DNA of 64,000 nt. Origin: a virus. The DNA lies in IMG/VR virus record IMGVR_UViG_3300042566_000180, positions 1 to 64,000 of that record, one strand, 5' to 3'. Shown here piece after piece: positions 33,501-41,338 of the stretch. A model generated the notes under the pieces. It searched no databases. It saw only the letters and a program-made list of their open reading frames with translations, and had not been told where the DNA came from. Positions within the stretch are counted from its first letter, which is position 1; every line of letters starts with the position of its first letter. Both the position numbers and the translations under genes were made by a program.

Positions 33501-35123
33501 TTAAACCAATTAAGTAACGGCCCAGGTTATATTACATCATCAGCAACATCATTAACTTTAACTGGTAATTTGACTGTATCATCTGGAAATGCTACAGGAG
33601 GTGGTATTATATTAGCAGATGATGGAGACATAGTAGATCTTAATGATGCTTATTGTTCAATGAGATTTAGTGCTGGTGTAAGAATATTTTCTGCAAATAG
33701 AGGCGGTACACCAGTAATTACATTATCAAATACTGGAGCTATATCAGGAAGCAGTGTAGCAGCAGGAAATATAACAACAGGTGTTAATGGTAGTCATATT
33801 GTACAACGTGATGCTAATGGTTATATTTATGCTAATCATATTAATTTTAATACAACTGAAACAGAAAATCCTACTATTAGTAGCTTTATTACTTCTAATG
33901 GTGATGGGTGGTCTAGAAAATCTACATTAGCTCATGTTAAAAACTCTATTCGTGGTATAGCCGATGGTACTTGGAGTATTAATATTGCAGGTTCTGCAAC
34001 AGACTCATCTACTGATTTTTTACATAGTAATAGAGATTTTCCAAATGGTACTCTTGTTCAAACTAGTATAGTATACGGGGAGTATGGTGATCCTTTTGTA
34101 TTAGAAATACGTGGTAATTCCTATTTTAATCAAATGTTGATTGATATACAAATTCAAGGGTATATATATGGTGGTACTATTATAGCAACTGCTGGTTTAT
34201 CTAACGGTAAACCAATAAGTGTAAGAGCTATAAGAGTTGGTGGAAACTTAGCTTTTTGGTGGCCTACTGGTGGTTATTGGGAAGGTTTTAATATTAAAGT
34301 TTATACAGCTTATGCAGGTAGAGTAATTAATAAAGTAACAAGTATAACAAATAGTTCTCAACCTACTACAGATAAACAAGTAGATTTTAGTCTTGTTCAA
34401 TCTTTACATTCAAGTAATTATAACTCATATTCTCCTACATTAACTGGTGGCAATGCTTCAGGAACGTGGGGTATAAATATTACAGGAAGTGCAGGTAGTG
34501 CCGGTACATTATCTAACAATGCAACTGTTAATGGACTAAACTTTGGTGGTGTTTTAGCATTAACTGGATCAGGAGCTTCTACTAGTAATAGTACTGGGGC
34601 TAGATTATCTGAATCATATGGTGCATTATGGAACTTTAGTAACTCAGCAACTTGGCATCATCAAATAATAAATGGTTCTTCATTAGTTGGATTTCAATCT
34701 AGCGGAGGTGAGTTTGGAAATGGTAATATATTAGCTTCTGGAGATATTACAGCATACTATTCTGATGAAAGATTAAAAACTAAGATAAATACTATTACAG
34801 ATGCTATAGAAAAAATTAAATCATTAGAAGGTTTTGTATACGTAGAAAATGATTTAGCACGTAGTCTTGGATATACTAATCAAAAAGAACAAGCTGGGGT
34901 TTCTGCACAACAGATTCAAGCCGTACTACCTCAAGCAGTTTCGTTAGCTCCATTTGATATGCAGGGTATAGCTGAGACAGGAGAAGTAATATCTAAGACT
35001 GGAGAAAATTATCTTACTGTAAAATATGATCGTATTGTACCTTTGTTAATAGAAGGTATTAAAGAGCAGCAATCTCAGATAGAAGAGTTAAAGAAAGAAA
35101 TCAAAGAACTAAAAAATAAATAA
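30528..35123 (+). CDS. giant tail fibre 3 with S74 intramolecular chaperone (1531 aa)
   Basis: Begins MSYQVDSYGNAYFPAGVSV inside the end of fibre 2. It repeats W-N-T-A-(F/Y)-x-W-G-N-H blocks (residues ~180-240), then the AAPTTLNTLNELAAALG collar module and LNQLxNGPGY shaft repeats. The last ~120 residues are the chaperone: AYYSDERLKTKI with Ser1412, then QAGVSAQQIQAVLPQAV, an inserted loop (FDMQGIAETGEVISKTGENY) and a coiled-coil end. The insertion makes its chaperone the longest of the three. It probably carries a third receptor specificity. Confidence 0.87.
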   Translation: MSYQVDSYGNAYFPAGVSVASIPATTGTQNKVLVPGVNGRISSATVAQLITQSGGNLVTSVYGRTGAVTALRGDYNTDQVTEGQALYFSDGRARKAINLTTFNTSGPATYDSTTGILNIPQYGSGIVGNYVPVTRTITINGQTADLSANRTFTIDAMVYPSAGIPLSNGTAWGTSIVDNSTNWNTAFGWGNHTLAGYLTSFTETDPTVSSHVKAITTTNISNWNTAYTWGNHALAGYLTSYTETDPIWTSEKINYYTKTQADGRYLQSFTETDPIWTSEKANYALKTYVDTSIANLVDAAPTTLNTLNELAAALGDDANFSTSITTLIGTKEPAIIAGTTAQYWRGDKTWQTLPTYDLSPYVPYTGATSNVDLGLYGLTSRGLTISKYGSSVNGLIFEQAAGLGLGGSGYTTIGPVGTDGFGFYFSGATKAFYFSATAITTQRFYSLPDASGTIALTSNIPTLSGLGGVPTTRSLTINGVSYDLSADRSWTISTGISGSGTTNYLSKWTGSTSVGNSVAFDNGSAIGINTASPFESSAFKLDVNGGLIIKNTSGVPAQLILIDSNPATGGNNGFVQLVAGGNTATAFGQWQTYYGTSIASGTLRLQPAGGVVLVGSSTAITGAGLLQVAGDVNITGTFRVNGVAISSGTTLNGTGFVKVSGTTVSYDNNTYLTSLPSHNHDGRYIRLDTVNEQDGIVAHFRPTTSGGYTMMKFESKVNQTSDYGWILMQDDSANTNGAPTTEDIRMTIGVFNDFQGPGVHSDELWFQGGARLVQNVGSWDSEYNTIIGTPAAKTNGTTYEWRINNSSVMAISFGGVLSVGGNTVYHAGNLTNLNQLTNGPGYLTSITSTQVTNALGYIPYNSTNPSGYITGYTETDTLSSVTGRGASTSTAITINGIDSALKVQHDGTSTAWRGRIGSFNASADKSSFLGNYTGRPGVFGHNNSLSAWAELYVNTLGVYGQGTLYLSWFTYVKANGGDTDYAIWHAGNLTNLNQLSNGPGYITSSATSLTLTGNLTVSSGNATGGGIILADDGDIVDLNDAYCSMRFSAGVRIFSANRGGTPVITLSNTGAISGSSVAAGNITTGVNGSHIVQRDANGYIYANHINFNTTETENPTISSFITSNGDGWSRKSTLAHVKNSIRGIADGTWSINIAGSATDSSTDFLHSNRDFPNGTLVQTSIVYGEYGDPFVLEIRGNSYFNQMLIDIQIQGYIYGGTIIATAGLSNGKPISVRAIRVGGNLAFWWPTGGYWEGFNIKVYTAYAGRVINKVTSITNSSQPTTDKQVDFSLVQSLHSSNYNSYSPTLTGGNASGTWGINITGSAGSAGTLSNNATVNGLNFGGVLALTGSGASTSNSTGARLSESYGALWNFSNSATWHHQIINGSSLVGFQSSGGEFGNGNILASGDITAYYSDERLKTKINTITDAIEKIKSLEGFVYVENDLARSLGYTNQKEQAGVSAQQIQAVLPQAVSLAPFDMQGIAETGEVISKTGENYLTVKYDRIVPLLIEGIKEQQSQIEELKKEIKELKNK

Positions 35124-35126
35124 CAT

Positions 35127-35594
35127 ATGCCATTACCATCATCAGGTGCTATAAGCATCAGTCAAATTAGAACAGAACTTGGAACAAGTGATGGAAGTCT
35201 TAGAAACCTTTCAGGATTAGCTGGTAAATCTACACCAGATGCTATGAGTGAGTTCTATGGATATAGTGCATCAGTTACTGTAAACATTGATGTATATCTT
35301 CCAGCTTATGTTGGTTGTTATAATTATTATACTTTTGCAGCAACATCATCACAGGTTGTAAATACAAATGTAAACGTTGGTATAAACTGGTATGGTGATT
35401 TAGGTGGATTTTTTACAGGTAGTGTAACTATACCTTCTGGAACTGCTTGCGGTAGTGCATCAGTATACTCAGGAGGAGGTGTTAACTGTATAGGAGAAGT
35501 TAGACAAAATGAATTTTGGTCTATCTTTCCAACAAGTAGTGGTAGTCAAAACTATTTTCCTAATGTTGCTTATAGTGATATTGTACCTTGTTAA
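35127..35594 (+). CDS. small tail/fibre-tip protein (155 aa)
   Basis: The N-terminus (GAISISQIRTELGTSDGSLR, ending in STPDAMSEFYGY) is the recurring phage virion module in which an ISxSQIRTELG start leads to an MSxFYG end. The remaining ~110 residues are Ser/Gly/Tyr-rich beta with several Cys, perhaps disulfide-linked. It follows fibre 3 by three bases and precedes a 75-aa protein; both probably cap or attach to the fibre tip. The receptor-contact role is inference. Confidence 0.7.
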   Translation: MPLPSSGAISISQIRTELGTSDGSLRNLSGLAGKSTPDAMSEFYGYSASVTVNIDVYLPAYVGCYNYYTFAATSSQVVNTNVNVGINWYGDLGGFFTGSVTIPSGTACGSASVYSGGGVNCIGEVRQNEFWSIFPTSSGSQNYFPNVAYSDIVPC

Positions 35595-35611
35595 TTAATA
35601 AATAAAATAAT

Positions 35612-35839
35612 ATGATAATTTACAAACTAAGACCAGATTCGATTCCAGTTAGAATTGATACGGATGCTAAAACAATTACTAATGTTGTAAACAAACCTAC
35701 TGAAAAAATTTTAGGGTTTATGACTAATGAAGAGTACTATACAAGATATGTAGCTGGTGCTGAAGAATGGCCTCTTACTACAGAAGAAGTGTTTAATACT
35801 GCTAAGTCAGAAGTGTTAGCAGCATTGTCTGTCATATAG
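35612..35839 (+). CDS. small protein near the fibres, unknown (75 aa)
   Basis: A 75-residue protein beginning MIIYKLRPDSIPVRIDTDAK and ending in a helix (TTEEVFNTAKSEVLAALSVI). Pro/Lys- and Tyr-rich N-terminal strands suggest a small globular fold. It is co-directional with the fibres but not overlapping. It could be a fibre-assembly or tip protein. Family not recognised. Confidence 0.6.
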   Translation: MIIYKLRPDSIPVRIDTDAKTITNVVNKPTEKILGFMTNEEYYTRYVAGAEEWPLTTEEVFNTAKSEVLAALSVI

Positions 35840-35888
35840 TCATTCACATTTGTGGATAACTAATTTGGTCTAACAATTGCATATCTTT

Positions 35889-35901
35889 GTATATTCGTAA
35901 C
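35889..35901 (+). promoter_or_regulatory. candidate promoter, GTATATT class
   Basis: GTATATTCGTAAC in the 88-bp spacer before the gene at 35928, preceded by TTT. It is a shorter match to the GTATATTATA class than those at 776 and 36516. It would start a small block (35928) that ends in the strong terminator at 36469. Confidence 0.4.
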
Positions 35902-35927
35902 AGATTAATCTAAAAATTTAAAAACAC

Positions 35928-36440
35928 ATGGAAAAAATTTCTTTGAAACTGTTTGAGTTCTACAATCTAGATGCAGAACTTAACGGTTTAACCAACCAGC
36001 AAACTGGTGAAAAAATTGCTTCTGGTCTTATCCAGGAAAAACTGTCTTTAGTTACTAAGTACTGGTTAACAGAACTAGGTAAGAAGGTGGCTGCTGAAAA
36101 GGCTGCTGTCGAAGAACTAAAGAATGACCTTATCAAGAAGTACGGTAAGGAAGATGAAAAGGGTGGTATTTCTATCCCTATGGTTATTGAAGAGCTTGAC
36201 TCAGAAGGTCAACCTATGAAAGACGTAGATAAGGATGGTAACTGGTTTACTAAGAAAGTTATTAACCCTGACTTTCAATTATTTGAGAAAGAGTTTAACG
36301 ACTTGCTTCAAACAGAGAAAGAGTTGGAGTATAAAGCTTTTACTCTTGAGGACTTTGAAAAAGTGGAAACCTCTGAGAACTACGGAACCTTCTTTAAGCT
36401 TATTAAGGTTGAAGAAACTAAGGTGGTTCCTTTGAACTAA
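35928..36440 (+). CDS. helical protein, single-gene unit, unknown (170 aa)
   Basis: Long amphipathic helices (LVTKYWLTELGKKVAAEKAA; EFNDLLQTEKELEYKAFTLE) with an Asp/Gly-rich middle (DSEGQPMKDVDKDGNWFTKK). Codons lean to those seen in the capsid gene. It has its own promoter candidate and terminator, suggesting separate expression. A tail-assembly chaperone or a small structural subunit would fit the position between fibres and tail tip, but no family motif is visible. The two short frames over its 3' end (plus and minus) are shadows. Confidence 0.7.
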   Translation: MEKISLKLFEFYNLDAELNGLTNQQTGEKIASGLIQEKLSLVTKYWLTELGKKVAAEKAAVEELKNDLIKKYGKEDEKGGISIPMVIEELDSEGQPMKDVDKDGNWFTKKVINPDFQLFEKEFNDLLQTEKELEYKAFTLEDFEKVETSENYGTFFKLIKVEETKVVPLN

Positions 36441-36468
36441 CTCCTGCCCCTCTTTATATATAGAAAAG

Positions 36469-36495
36469 ACCATCCCATCTGGGGTGGTTTTTTTT
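36469..36495 (+). terminator. strong intrinsic terminator
   Basis: ACCATCCC (36469-36476) pairs with GGGGTGGT (36481-36488) with an ATCT loop, followed by eight T's. It ends the gene at 35928-36440. Confidence 0.85.
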
Positions 36496-36515
36496 GTTAT
36501 TTCCACAAAAATAAT

Positions 36516-36531
36516 GTATATTATATTGTAG
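36516..36531 (+). promoter_or_regulatory. candidate promoter, GTATATTATA class
   Basis: GTATATTATATTGTAG begins 21 bases after the terminator T-run and ends 27 bases before the ATG at 36559. It is the best match to the motif at 776 (15 of 16 positions). Confidence 0.6.
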
Positions 36532-36558
36532 ACTACTTAAAATCTAAACATAAATAAT

Positions 36559-37065
36559 ATGGCACTTAAAATTACTACCCAGATTGGAACCGATAAAGGT
36601 ATTACATCTGAGGCTTATGTAAGAATTGCTGATTATCAGATCTCTAAATATGGGTCTGCTAACTTCAGAATTGAACTTTTCCAAAGTCAAGAGGATGCAA
36701 CACCTCCTACTTCTTACCCAGGAATGGGTGGCGGTGTAGCTCGTAACCAACAAATTGGTGAGAGTTTGTATGTAGCTTTAACTAAACAAGTAGAAGAAAC
36801 CATTACGGTAAAGCGTATGGTTCCTGTACAAGTAGAGTTTGAAGAAGAAGTTGCTGGTCCTTTGGATTCTGACGGTAATCCTACAACTAATACGGTTACT
36901 AGAACTCGTACAGAAATGCAAGAGCAAGATGTAGAAGAAACAATCACTAAGACTGTTCCTGATCTAACTTCTGCTGAAGGTGTAGATGTATTTGAGTTTG
37001 GTTACGGTCATTTAAAAATGAAACTAGAAGGTCTGTTTGGTGCAGCCAACGTGGTTGATTGTTAA
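36559..37065 (+). CDS. tail protein candidate (168 aa)
   Basis: A beta-rich protein: MALKITTQIGTDKGITSEAY, an Arg/Glu-rich strand set, then Thr/Glu-rich repeats (TVTRTRTEMQEQDVEETITK) and a hydrophobic C-terminus. It opens the tail-tip block after a strong terminator/promoter pair. The PGMGGGVARNQ loop suggests a flexible Gly-rich turn. A structural tail subunit is likely; the family is not recognised. The minus-strand frames over it are shadows. Confidence 0.7.
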   Translation: MALKITTQIGTDKGITSEAYVRIADYQISKYGSANFRIELFQSQEDATPPTSYPGMGGGVARNQQIGESLYVALTKQVEETITVKRMVPVQVEFEEEVAGPLDSDGNPTTNTVTRTRTEMQEQDVEETITKTVPDLTSAEGVDVFEFGYGHLKMKLEGLFGAANVVDC

Positions 37066-37089
37066 TAACTCTTTGATATCCAATACATT

Positions 37090-38325
37090 ATGTTACCTAC
37101 GAAATCTAATACTGCTGATCAGGGCTGTTCCCCAGTATCTTCAAACTGTGTCATATGGCAAGGTCCAGACTTGTCATGTATTAACCTCTGCAACGGTGAC
37201 ACTATATCGAGTGTAGTATACAAGGTAGCAACGGACCTTTGTACGATTAAGACATCTTTAGATTTAACTAATCTGGACCTAGCATGTCTCGTATCTTTTT
37301 GCTCGTCCGTAAATCCTGCTCCAACTACTAAGACCCTGTCAGCAGTATTGGATTTCATTATTGATAAAGTATGTTGTCTTAATGCAAAAGTAGATGCTTT
37401 ACCTAGTGGTGGTGGTTCTTCTTTTACAGAACCTAATATAGCTTTACCTACTTGTTTACAATATAATGATCCAACAACAGGTCAACCTGTTACTAGTTTG
37501 ATTCATAATCAATACACTTTAAGACTTGGTAATCAGTTTTGTACTTTAAAAGCTACCGTAGATAGTCATGCTACTACTATTGCTTCTCATAATACTAGAA
37601 TTACTGCTTTAGAAAATAGACCTACAACAACTCTTCCTTTAGTAACTCCTAATTGTATTTTAACTCCTGGTACACCTACAGCTATGAATTTAGTTCTTGA
37701 TGAACTAGAAGCTCAGTATTGTACATTAAGAGGTGTATTAGGAACAAACACTGCGTTAACAACAGCTATTGCTCAGCAGTGTCAAGGACTTGGAGCATCT
37801 AGTGCTTTAAGTACTACAGGAACTATTAGTAGCCTACCTGGATGGAACGCTGCTTCTACTACAGTTGCTTCTGCAGTTCAAAACCTTTGGGTTGTATTAT
37901 GTGATATGCGTCAAACAATTTTTGATCTTAAAACTTCAGTTGGTGCTACAGATTGTTCTGCATTTCTTCTTGGATTTAGTGCAGCAACTAATCAAGACCG
38001 TACTCAAGTTACTGTATTTTTTAATGGTGGTGGTACTGTAATTCCTTCTGGATTTACTAACTGTACAGCTCAAGGATCTAAAATCACTATTAAAGATGCT
38101 TCAGGTAAAACATATACTGATTTTGTAAATCTTGTAACAGCTGTTACAGATACTGATGGTATTACATACACTGTTTCTGGAGCTGCACTTAATACTTCAC
38201 AAGCATATACAATTACTGTAGAAGGATGTCTTACTAAGAACGGTAACAGTTGTTCTAAGACAGCTACATTTACAGTTGCTGTACCTTGTCCAATTATTTC
38301 ATCAGTAACTGCAACACTAACATAG
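37090..38325 (+). CDS. Cys-rich tail-hub/tip protein of crAss-like type (411 aa)
   Basis: The N-terminal third has many Cys and the characteristic SNCVIWQGPDLSCINLCNGD segment, resembling a family of crAss-like tail proteins. Repeated short helices (TDLCTIKTSL; YTLRLGNQFCTLKATVDS) with TALENRP coiled-coil turns form the stalk. The C-terminal ~100 residues are a beta domain (SKITIKDASGKTYTDFVNLV) that may present binding loops. Likely a trimeric tail-tip protein. The minus-strand frames across it are shadows. Confidence 0.7.
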   Translation: MLPTKSNTADQGCSPVSSNCVIWQGPDLSCINLCNGDTISSVVYKVATDLCTIKTSLDLTNLDLACLVSFCSSVNPAPTTKTLSAVLDFIIDKVCCLNAKVDALPSGGGSSFTEPNIALPTCLQYNDPTTGQPVTSLIHNQYTLRLGNQFCTLKATVDSHATTIASHNTRITALENRPTTTLPLVTPNCILTPGTPTAMNLVLDELEAQYCTLRGVLGTNTALTTAIAQQCQGLGASSALSTTGTISSLPGWNAASTTVASAVQNLWVVLCDMRQTIFDLKTSVGATDCSAFLLGFSAATNQDRTQVTVFFNGGGTVIPSGFTNCTAQGSKITIKDASGKTYTDFVNLVTAVTDTDGITYTVSGAALNTSQAYTITVEGCLTKNGNSCSKTATFTVAVPCPIISSVTATLT

Positions 38326-38326
38326 T

Positions 38327-38881
38327 ATGAACGTAACATTAGCCTGGACACCTGGCGTAGGGTCTACATCTCAGAGTGTGCAATATAAACTTGCAACAAC
38401 TACTTCATGGACTACTTTTAGTACTGTGTCGGGTACAACTGCTACGGTGAATGTTACTGGACTTAGTGATAATTTAATTTATGATTTTAGAATCACTACT
38501 GCTTGTAATGGTGGAACATCTACAGTAAGTCCTACTGTACAAAAGATTAATATAATTTGTCCAACGGTTACTATAACACCAGCTTCTACAAGTTTGTCTT
38601 ATAGTTTTCCAGAGATTGGTGGATCAGTGACAACTTATTCTGTTAAGTTATTTGACTCAACAGGTAACTCAGAACTAGCTTCACAAACTCCTACAGGAAC
38701 TACAACTCTTACAGGAACTTTTAGTAGTTTAACTGCTAGTACAACTTATAAACTTAGAGTGATTCCTACAGCAGGAACATTTACTAAAACTGATTGTGCG
38801 TTTACAACTGGTGTGACATCTGCTCCTCCTGTATGTAACGCTCCTACAAACGTAACTGCTGAATTAACAGCTCAACCATAA
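38327..38881 (+). CDS. tandem fibronectin-III-like tail protein (184 aa)
   Basis: Two Fn3-like domains: residues ~1-80 (VTLAWTPGVGSTSQSVQYKL with LSDNLIYDFRITTAC) and ~81-165 (LSYSFPEIGGSVTTYSVKLF with LTASTTYKLRVIP). Tyr-x-(F/L)-R-(I/V) near the end of each repeat is the Fn3 hallmark. It starts one base after the upstream gene's stop and probably decorates the tail tip, giving weak carbohydrate contacts. Confidence 0.75.
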   Translation: MNVTLAWTPGVGSTSQSVQYKLATTTSWTTFSTVSGTTATVNVTGLSDNLIYDFRITTACNGGTSTVSPTVQKINIICPTVTITPASTSLSYSFPEIGGSVTTYSVKLFDSTGNSELASQTPTGTTTLTGTFSSLTASTTYKLRVIPTAGTFTKTDCAFTTGVTSAPPVCNAPTNVTAELTAQP

Positions 38882-38906
38882 TATAAACTTTTAATAATAT
38901 AAGACT

Positions 38907-39563
38907 ATGTCATGCGGTTGTAACGATACTCCCCTACCATTAGGTAACTGCAACGATGGTTGTGCAGATTGCCAACCTACTAACGCAATTAATTTGACAC
39001 CATGTGTTGGTGGAGAAGTTTGTGATGAACTTATTGTAGCTGATTGCACCAAGTTTATTGGTTCAAATTTACCTGCATTATCTATTTTAGATGGTGATAG
39101 ATTGACAACTGTATTGACTAAGTTACATAAAGTTGTTAATTCATTATTAGTTACTCCAATTGCTAGAATCAATTATACAGCTACTTCAACTACTACTACA
39201 CCAATGGTAGTAAGATATTTAGGTTTAGGTCCAATTTATACATCAGCTGCTGGAGCAACCGGATCTACTACAACTATTGTTGTAGGTTCAACTACAGGTC
39301 TTGTTGCTGGCATGACTGTTGAAGTTACTGCTGGTGTTGGAGCTTTTCCTGCAAACACTACAGTTGTTTCTGTTACTAATGCTACAGCTTTTGTAGTTTC
39401 TGCTGCACCGACTACAGCATTGTCTGGTGGTGCTACAGTTATTACTGCAACAGGAACTGATCATCAAATATTTACAATTACAGTAGTTCAAGGAACACCA
39501 AGAATATTTAGAGCATTTGTCGGCTCACCAGTTAAAGTGAGTGGTACAGGTACAATTCTATAA
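38907..39563 (+). CDS. Cys-rich tail protein with Ig-like insert (218 aa)
   Basis: N-terminal CGCNDTPLPLGNCNDGCADC is a dense Cys cluster, perhaps metal- or disulfide-stabilised. A helix (GDRLTTVLTKLHKVVNSLLV) follows. Residues ~120-185 (TTIVVGSTTGLVAGMTVEVT, with PANTTVVSV) are the same beta-sandwich module inserted in the virion protein at 15774. The end is a beta hairpin (FRAFVGSPVKVSGTGTIL). A tail-tip component by position. The minus-strand frames are shadows. Confidence 0.7.
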   Translation: MSCGCNDTPLPLGNCNDGCADCQPTNAINLTPCVGGEVCDELIVADCTKFIGSNLPALSILDGDRLTTVLTKLHKVVNSLLVTPIARINYTATSTTTTPMVVRYLGLGPIYTSAAGATGSTTTIVVGSTTGLVAGMTVEVTAGVGAFPANTTVVSVTNATAFVVSAAPTTALSGGATVITATGTDHQIFTITVVQGTPRIFRAFVGSPVKVSGTGTIL

Positions 39564-39574
39564 TAAATAACCAT

Positions 39575-40012
39575 ATGCCAGTAGCACCTTGTAATGTATT
39601 AAAGACTTTAACTATTCAGTATTCTACAGCTAGTATTATGCCTGATAGTGGATATACTGTTCAGTGGAAAATTGTAGGAGATGATGTTTGGTATACAGAA
39701 CCTAATAAAAGAGCTAACCCTATTGTAATATCTGGAGTACCAGCTTGTTATCCTTTAGAAGTTAAACTATTAGTTGATTGTGGTTCAGGTTTAGAAGTAG
39801 TCGAAACATTTGGCGTACAAGGAACTGGTGGTTCTGTTTGTTACGAATTTGAACTTCTTGATAATGCTGAATACTCATATACACCATGCGGTGGTTCAAC
39901 AGCTGTAACAGTATTTAATTCTACAGGCTTATCAACACCACAAATAGTATGTGCCATTGACGGATCAGTTAGTGGTGGTAGCTACACTCGTAAAAATCAA
40001 TGTTTAGGATAA
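39575..40012 (+). CDS. Fn3-like tail protein (145 aa)
   Basis: A single Fn3-like domain at residues ~8-85 (LTIQYSTASIMPDSGYTVQW, with VKLLVDCGSGLEVVETF). A Cys/Pro-rich C-terminal segment of ~55 residues has no recognised fold. It sits in a row of small tail genes; the neighbours at 38327, 40017 and 41338 share the GY-x-V-(Q/R/K)-(W/Y) start of the Fn3 strand B. Probable adhesin-like decoration. Confidence 0.7.
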   Translation: MPVAPCNVLKTLTIQYSTASIMPDSGYTVQWKIVGDDVWYTEPNKRANPIVISGVPACYPLEVKLLVDCGSGLEVVETFGVQGTGGSVCYEFELLDNAEYSYTPCGGSTAVTVFNSTGLSTPQIVCAIDGSVSGGSYTRKNQCLG

Positions 40013-40016
40013 TTAG

Positions 40017-41135
40017 ATGGCTAATCAATTAACTATAAATTTTACTGCAGCTAGTCCAGCACCGTCTGGAGGATATCTAGTTAGATATTGGGAAACTAGT
40101 ACACCTGGAACAGTATTAACTACAACTGTTACAAGTAGTCCTGCCGTTATAAGTAATTTATCTGGATATGATTATACTGGTACTATTGAGTCAGTTTGTA
40201 GCTTTGGTAACTCTACTAGAGTAAACTTTACAGACGTTGTTTGTAATGTAACATTTAATATTTCTTCTACATCTCCAACTAATCAGCAAGGTACTAATGG
40301 TACTGCTACAATTAGTAATATTGTAGGCGGTTCTGGTTCATATACATATAGCTGGAATACATCTCCTGTACAAACAACAATAACTGCTACTGGTTTAACT
40401 GGTGGTCAAACATATATTGCTACTGTTACAGATACTATTACGGGTTGTGTAAATACAGAAAACATTGTAATTGGTGAAACAAACTTTACGTTTGATGCTG
40501 ATTACATGGTAGTAACTTATCAGTTTACTAATGGTACAGACTTAGATACACGTACAAGAATAGTATCTATTGATGGTACAACTTATGCTGATCAAAATGG
40601 TCAAGGTAAACATATTGGTTATGGTCAGTACTTAAGAACTCCGCAATCTGCAGGGTATATAAACAGTGGTAATGTTTGTGATATGGTTGTTAAACCATTA
40701 GCAATGTGGGGTGGAGATAATCAACTTCAAGGTTTTGAAACTGTATTAATTGACTTTACACAGCTTGGAGCTGGTCAAAATGAGGTAGTAATTGATTGTC
40801 GTGCGTTATGGTGGGTAACTTTAGGTACTAATCCTGTTAATATAAGTTTTACTCTTTATAAAGGAGGATGTATGATTAAGCAAGGTCCTTCTCCAGGTAG
40901 TCCAGCATTTGGTTATACTAACCCTACAGCTACAGCAACTTTAGTAGGAACATCTGCAAGTAAAGTTATTACAGCTAGAAATAATGGCGGCACGGCTACA
41001 GGATCTTCTGATTTAGAAAGTCCTAATGTTAATGCGGCTATATCAAGAGGTCAGCGTTTAGCTGTTATTACATATAACAGATCTACAAACGTAGGTAACA
41101 TAGATACTAATGATACAACAACACCTGTCGTATAA
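40017..41135 (+). CDS. tail adhesin with Fn3 and SprB-like repeat (372 aa)
   Basis: Residues ~3-75 are an Fn3-like domain (LTINFTAASPAPSGGYLVRY). Residues ~92-146 match a SprB-type repeat: NGTATISNIVGGSGSYTYSW, then LTGGQTYIATVTDTITGC. SprB repeats are best known in cell-surface adhesins of gliding Bacteroidota. Residues ~155-372 are an unrecognised beta-rich domain with Trp and Gly-rich loops, the likely binding head. The stop overlaps the next start. This supports a Bacteroidota host. Confidence 0.75.
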   Translation: MANQLTINFTAASPAPSGGYLVRYWETSTPGTVLTTTVTSSPAVISNLSGYDYTGTIESVCSFGNSTRVNFTDVVCNVTFNISSTSPTNQQGTNGTATISNIVGGSGSYTYSWNTSPVQTTITATGLTGGQTYIATVTDTITGCVNTENIVIGETNFTFDADYMVVTYQFTNGTDLDTRTRIVSIDGTTYADQNGQGKHIGYGQYLRTPQSAGYINSGNVCDMVVKPLAMWGGDNQLQGFETVLIDFTQLGAGQNEVVIDCRALWWVTLGTNPVNISFTLYKGGCMIKQGPSPGSPAFGYTNPTATATLVGTSASKVITARNNGGTATGSSDLESPNVNAAISRGQRLAVITYNRSTNVGNIDTNDTTTPVV

Positions 41136-41338
41136 TGAAAGAATTAACAGCTATAGTAGAAAATAATTTAGGAATGGATAATGTAATCCATGCTTCATAT
41201 GATCTTAACGGTTCCCACTATACTATTTATAAAGAATATGATGGTATGAAAAACGTGGTAATGAAAGATTATAATACACTTAGTCCATTCTTTAATAATC
41301 TTATTGAAGCAGATAACTGGATAAATACTAATTCATAA
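41135..41338 (+). CDS. small tail-cluster protein, unknown (67 aa)
   Basis: A 67-residue protein, MKELTAIVENNLGMDNVIHA, with Tyr-rich strands (YTIYKEYDGMKNVVMKDYNT) and a helical end. One-base overlaps on both sides bind it to its two neighbours. It could be a small chaperone for the adhesins or a tip subunit. No family is recognised. Confidence 0.6.
   Translation: MKELTAIVENNLGMDNVIHASYDLNGSHYTIYKEYDGMKNVVMKDYNTLSPFFNNLIEADNWINTNS

Noticed and set aside
20378-35123. diversity-generating retroelement target in the fibres
   Set aside because: No reverse transcriptase or template repeat is seen in the window, and no adenine-biased variable repeat stands out.
36235-36506. plus- and minus-strand frames over the 3' end of the 35928 gene
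   Set aside because: Shadows; one crosses the intrinsic terminator at 36469-36495.
39288-39491. 67-aa Cys/Asn/Ser-rich minus-strand frame
   Set aside because: Antisense of a Thr/Val/Ala-rich coding segment; composition is artefactual.
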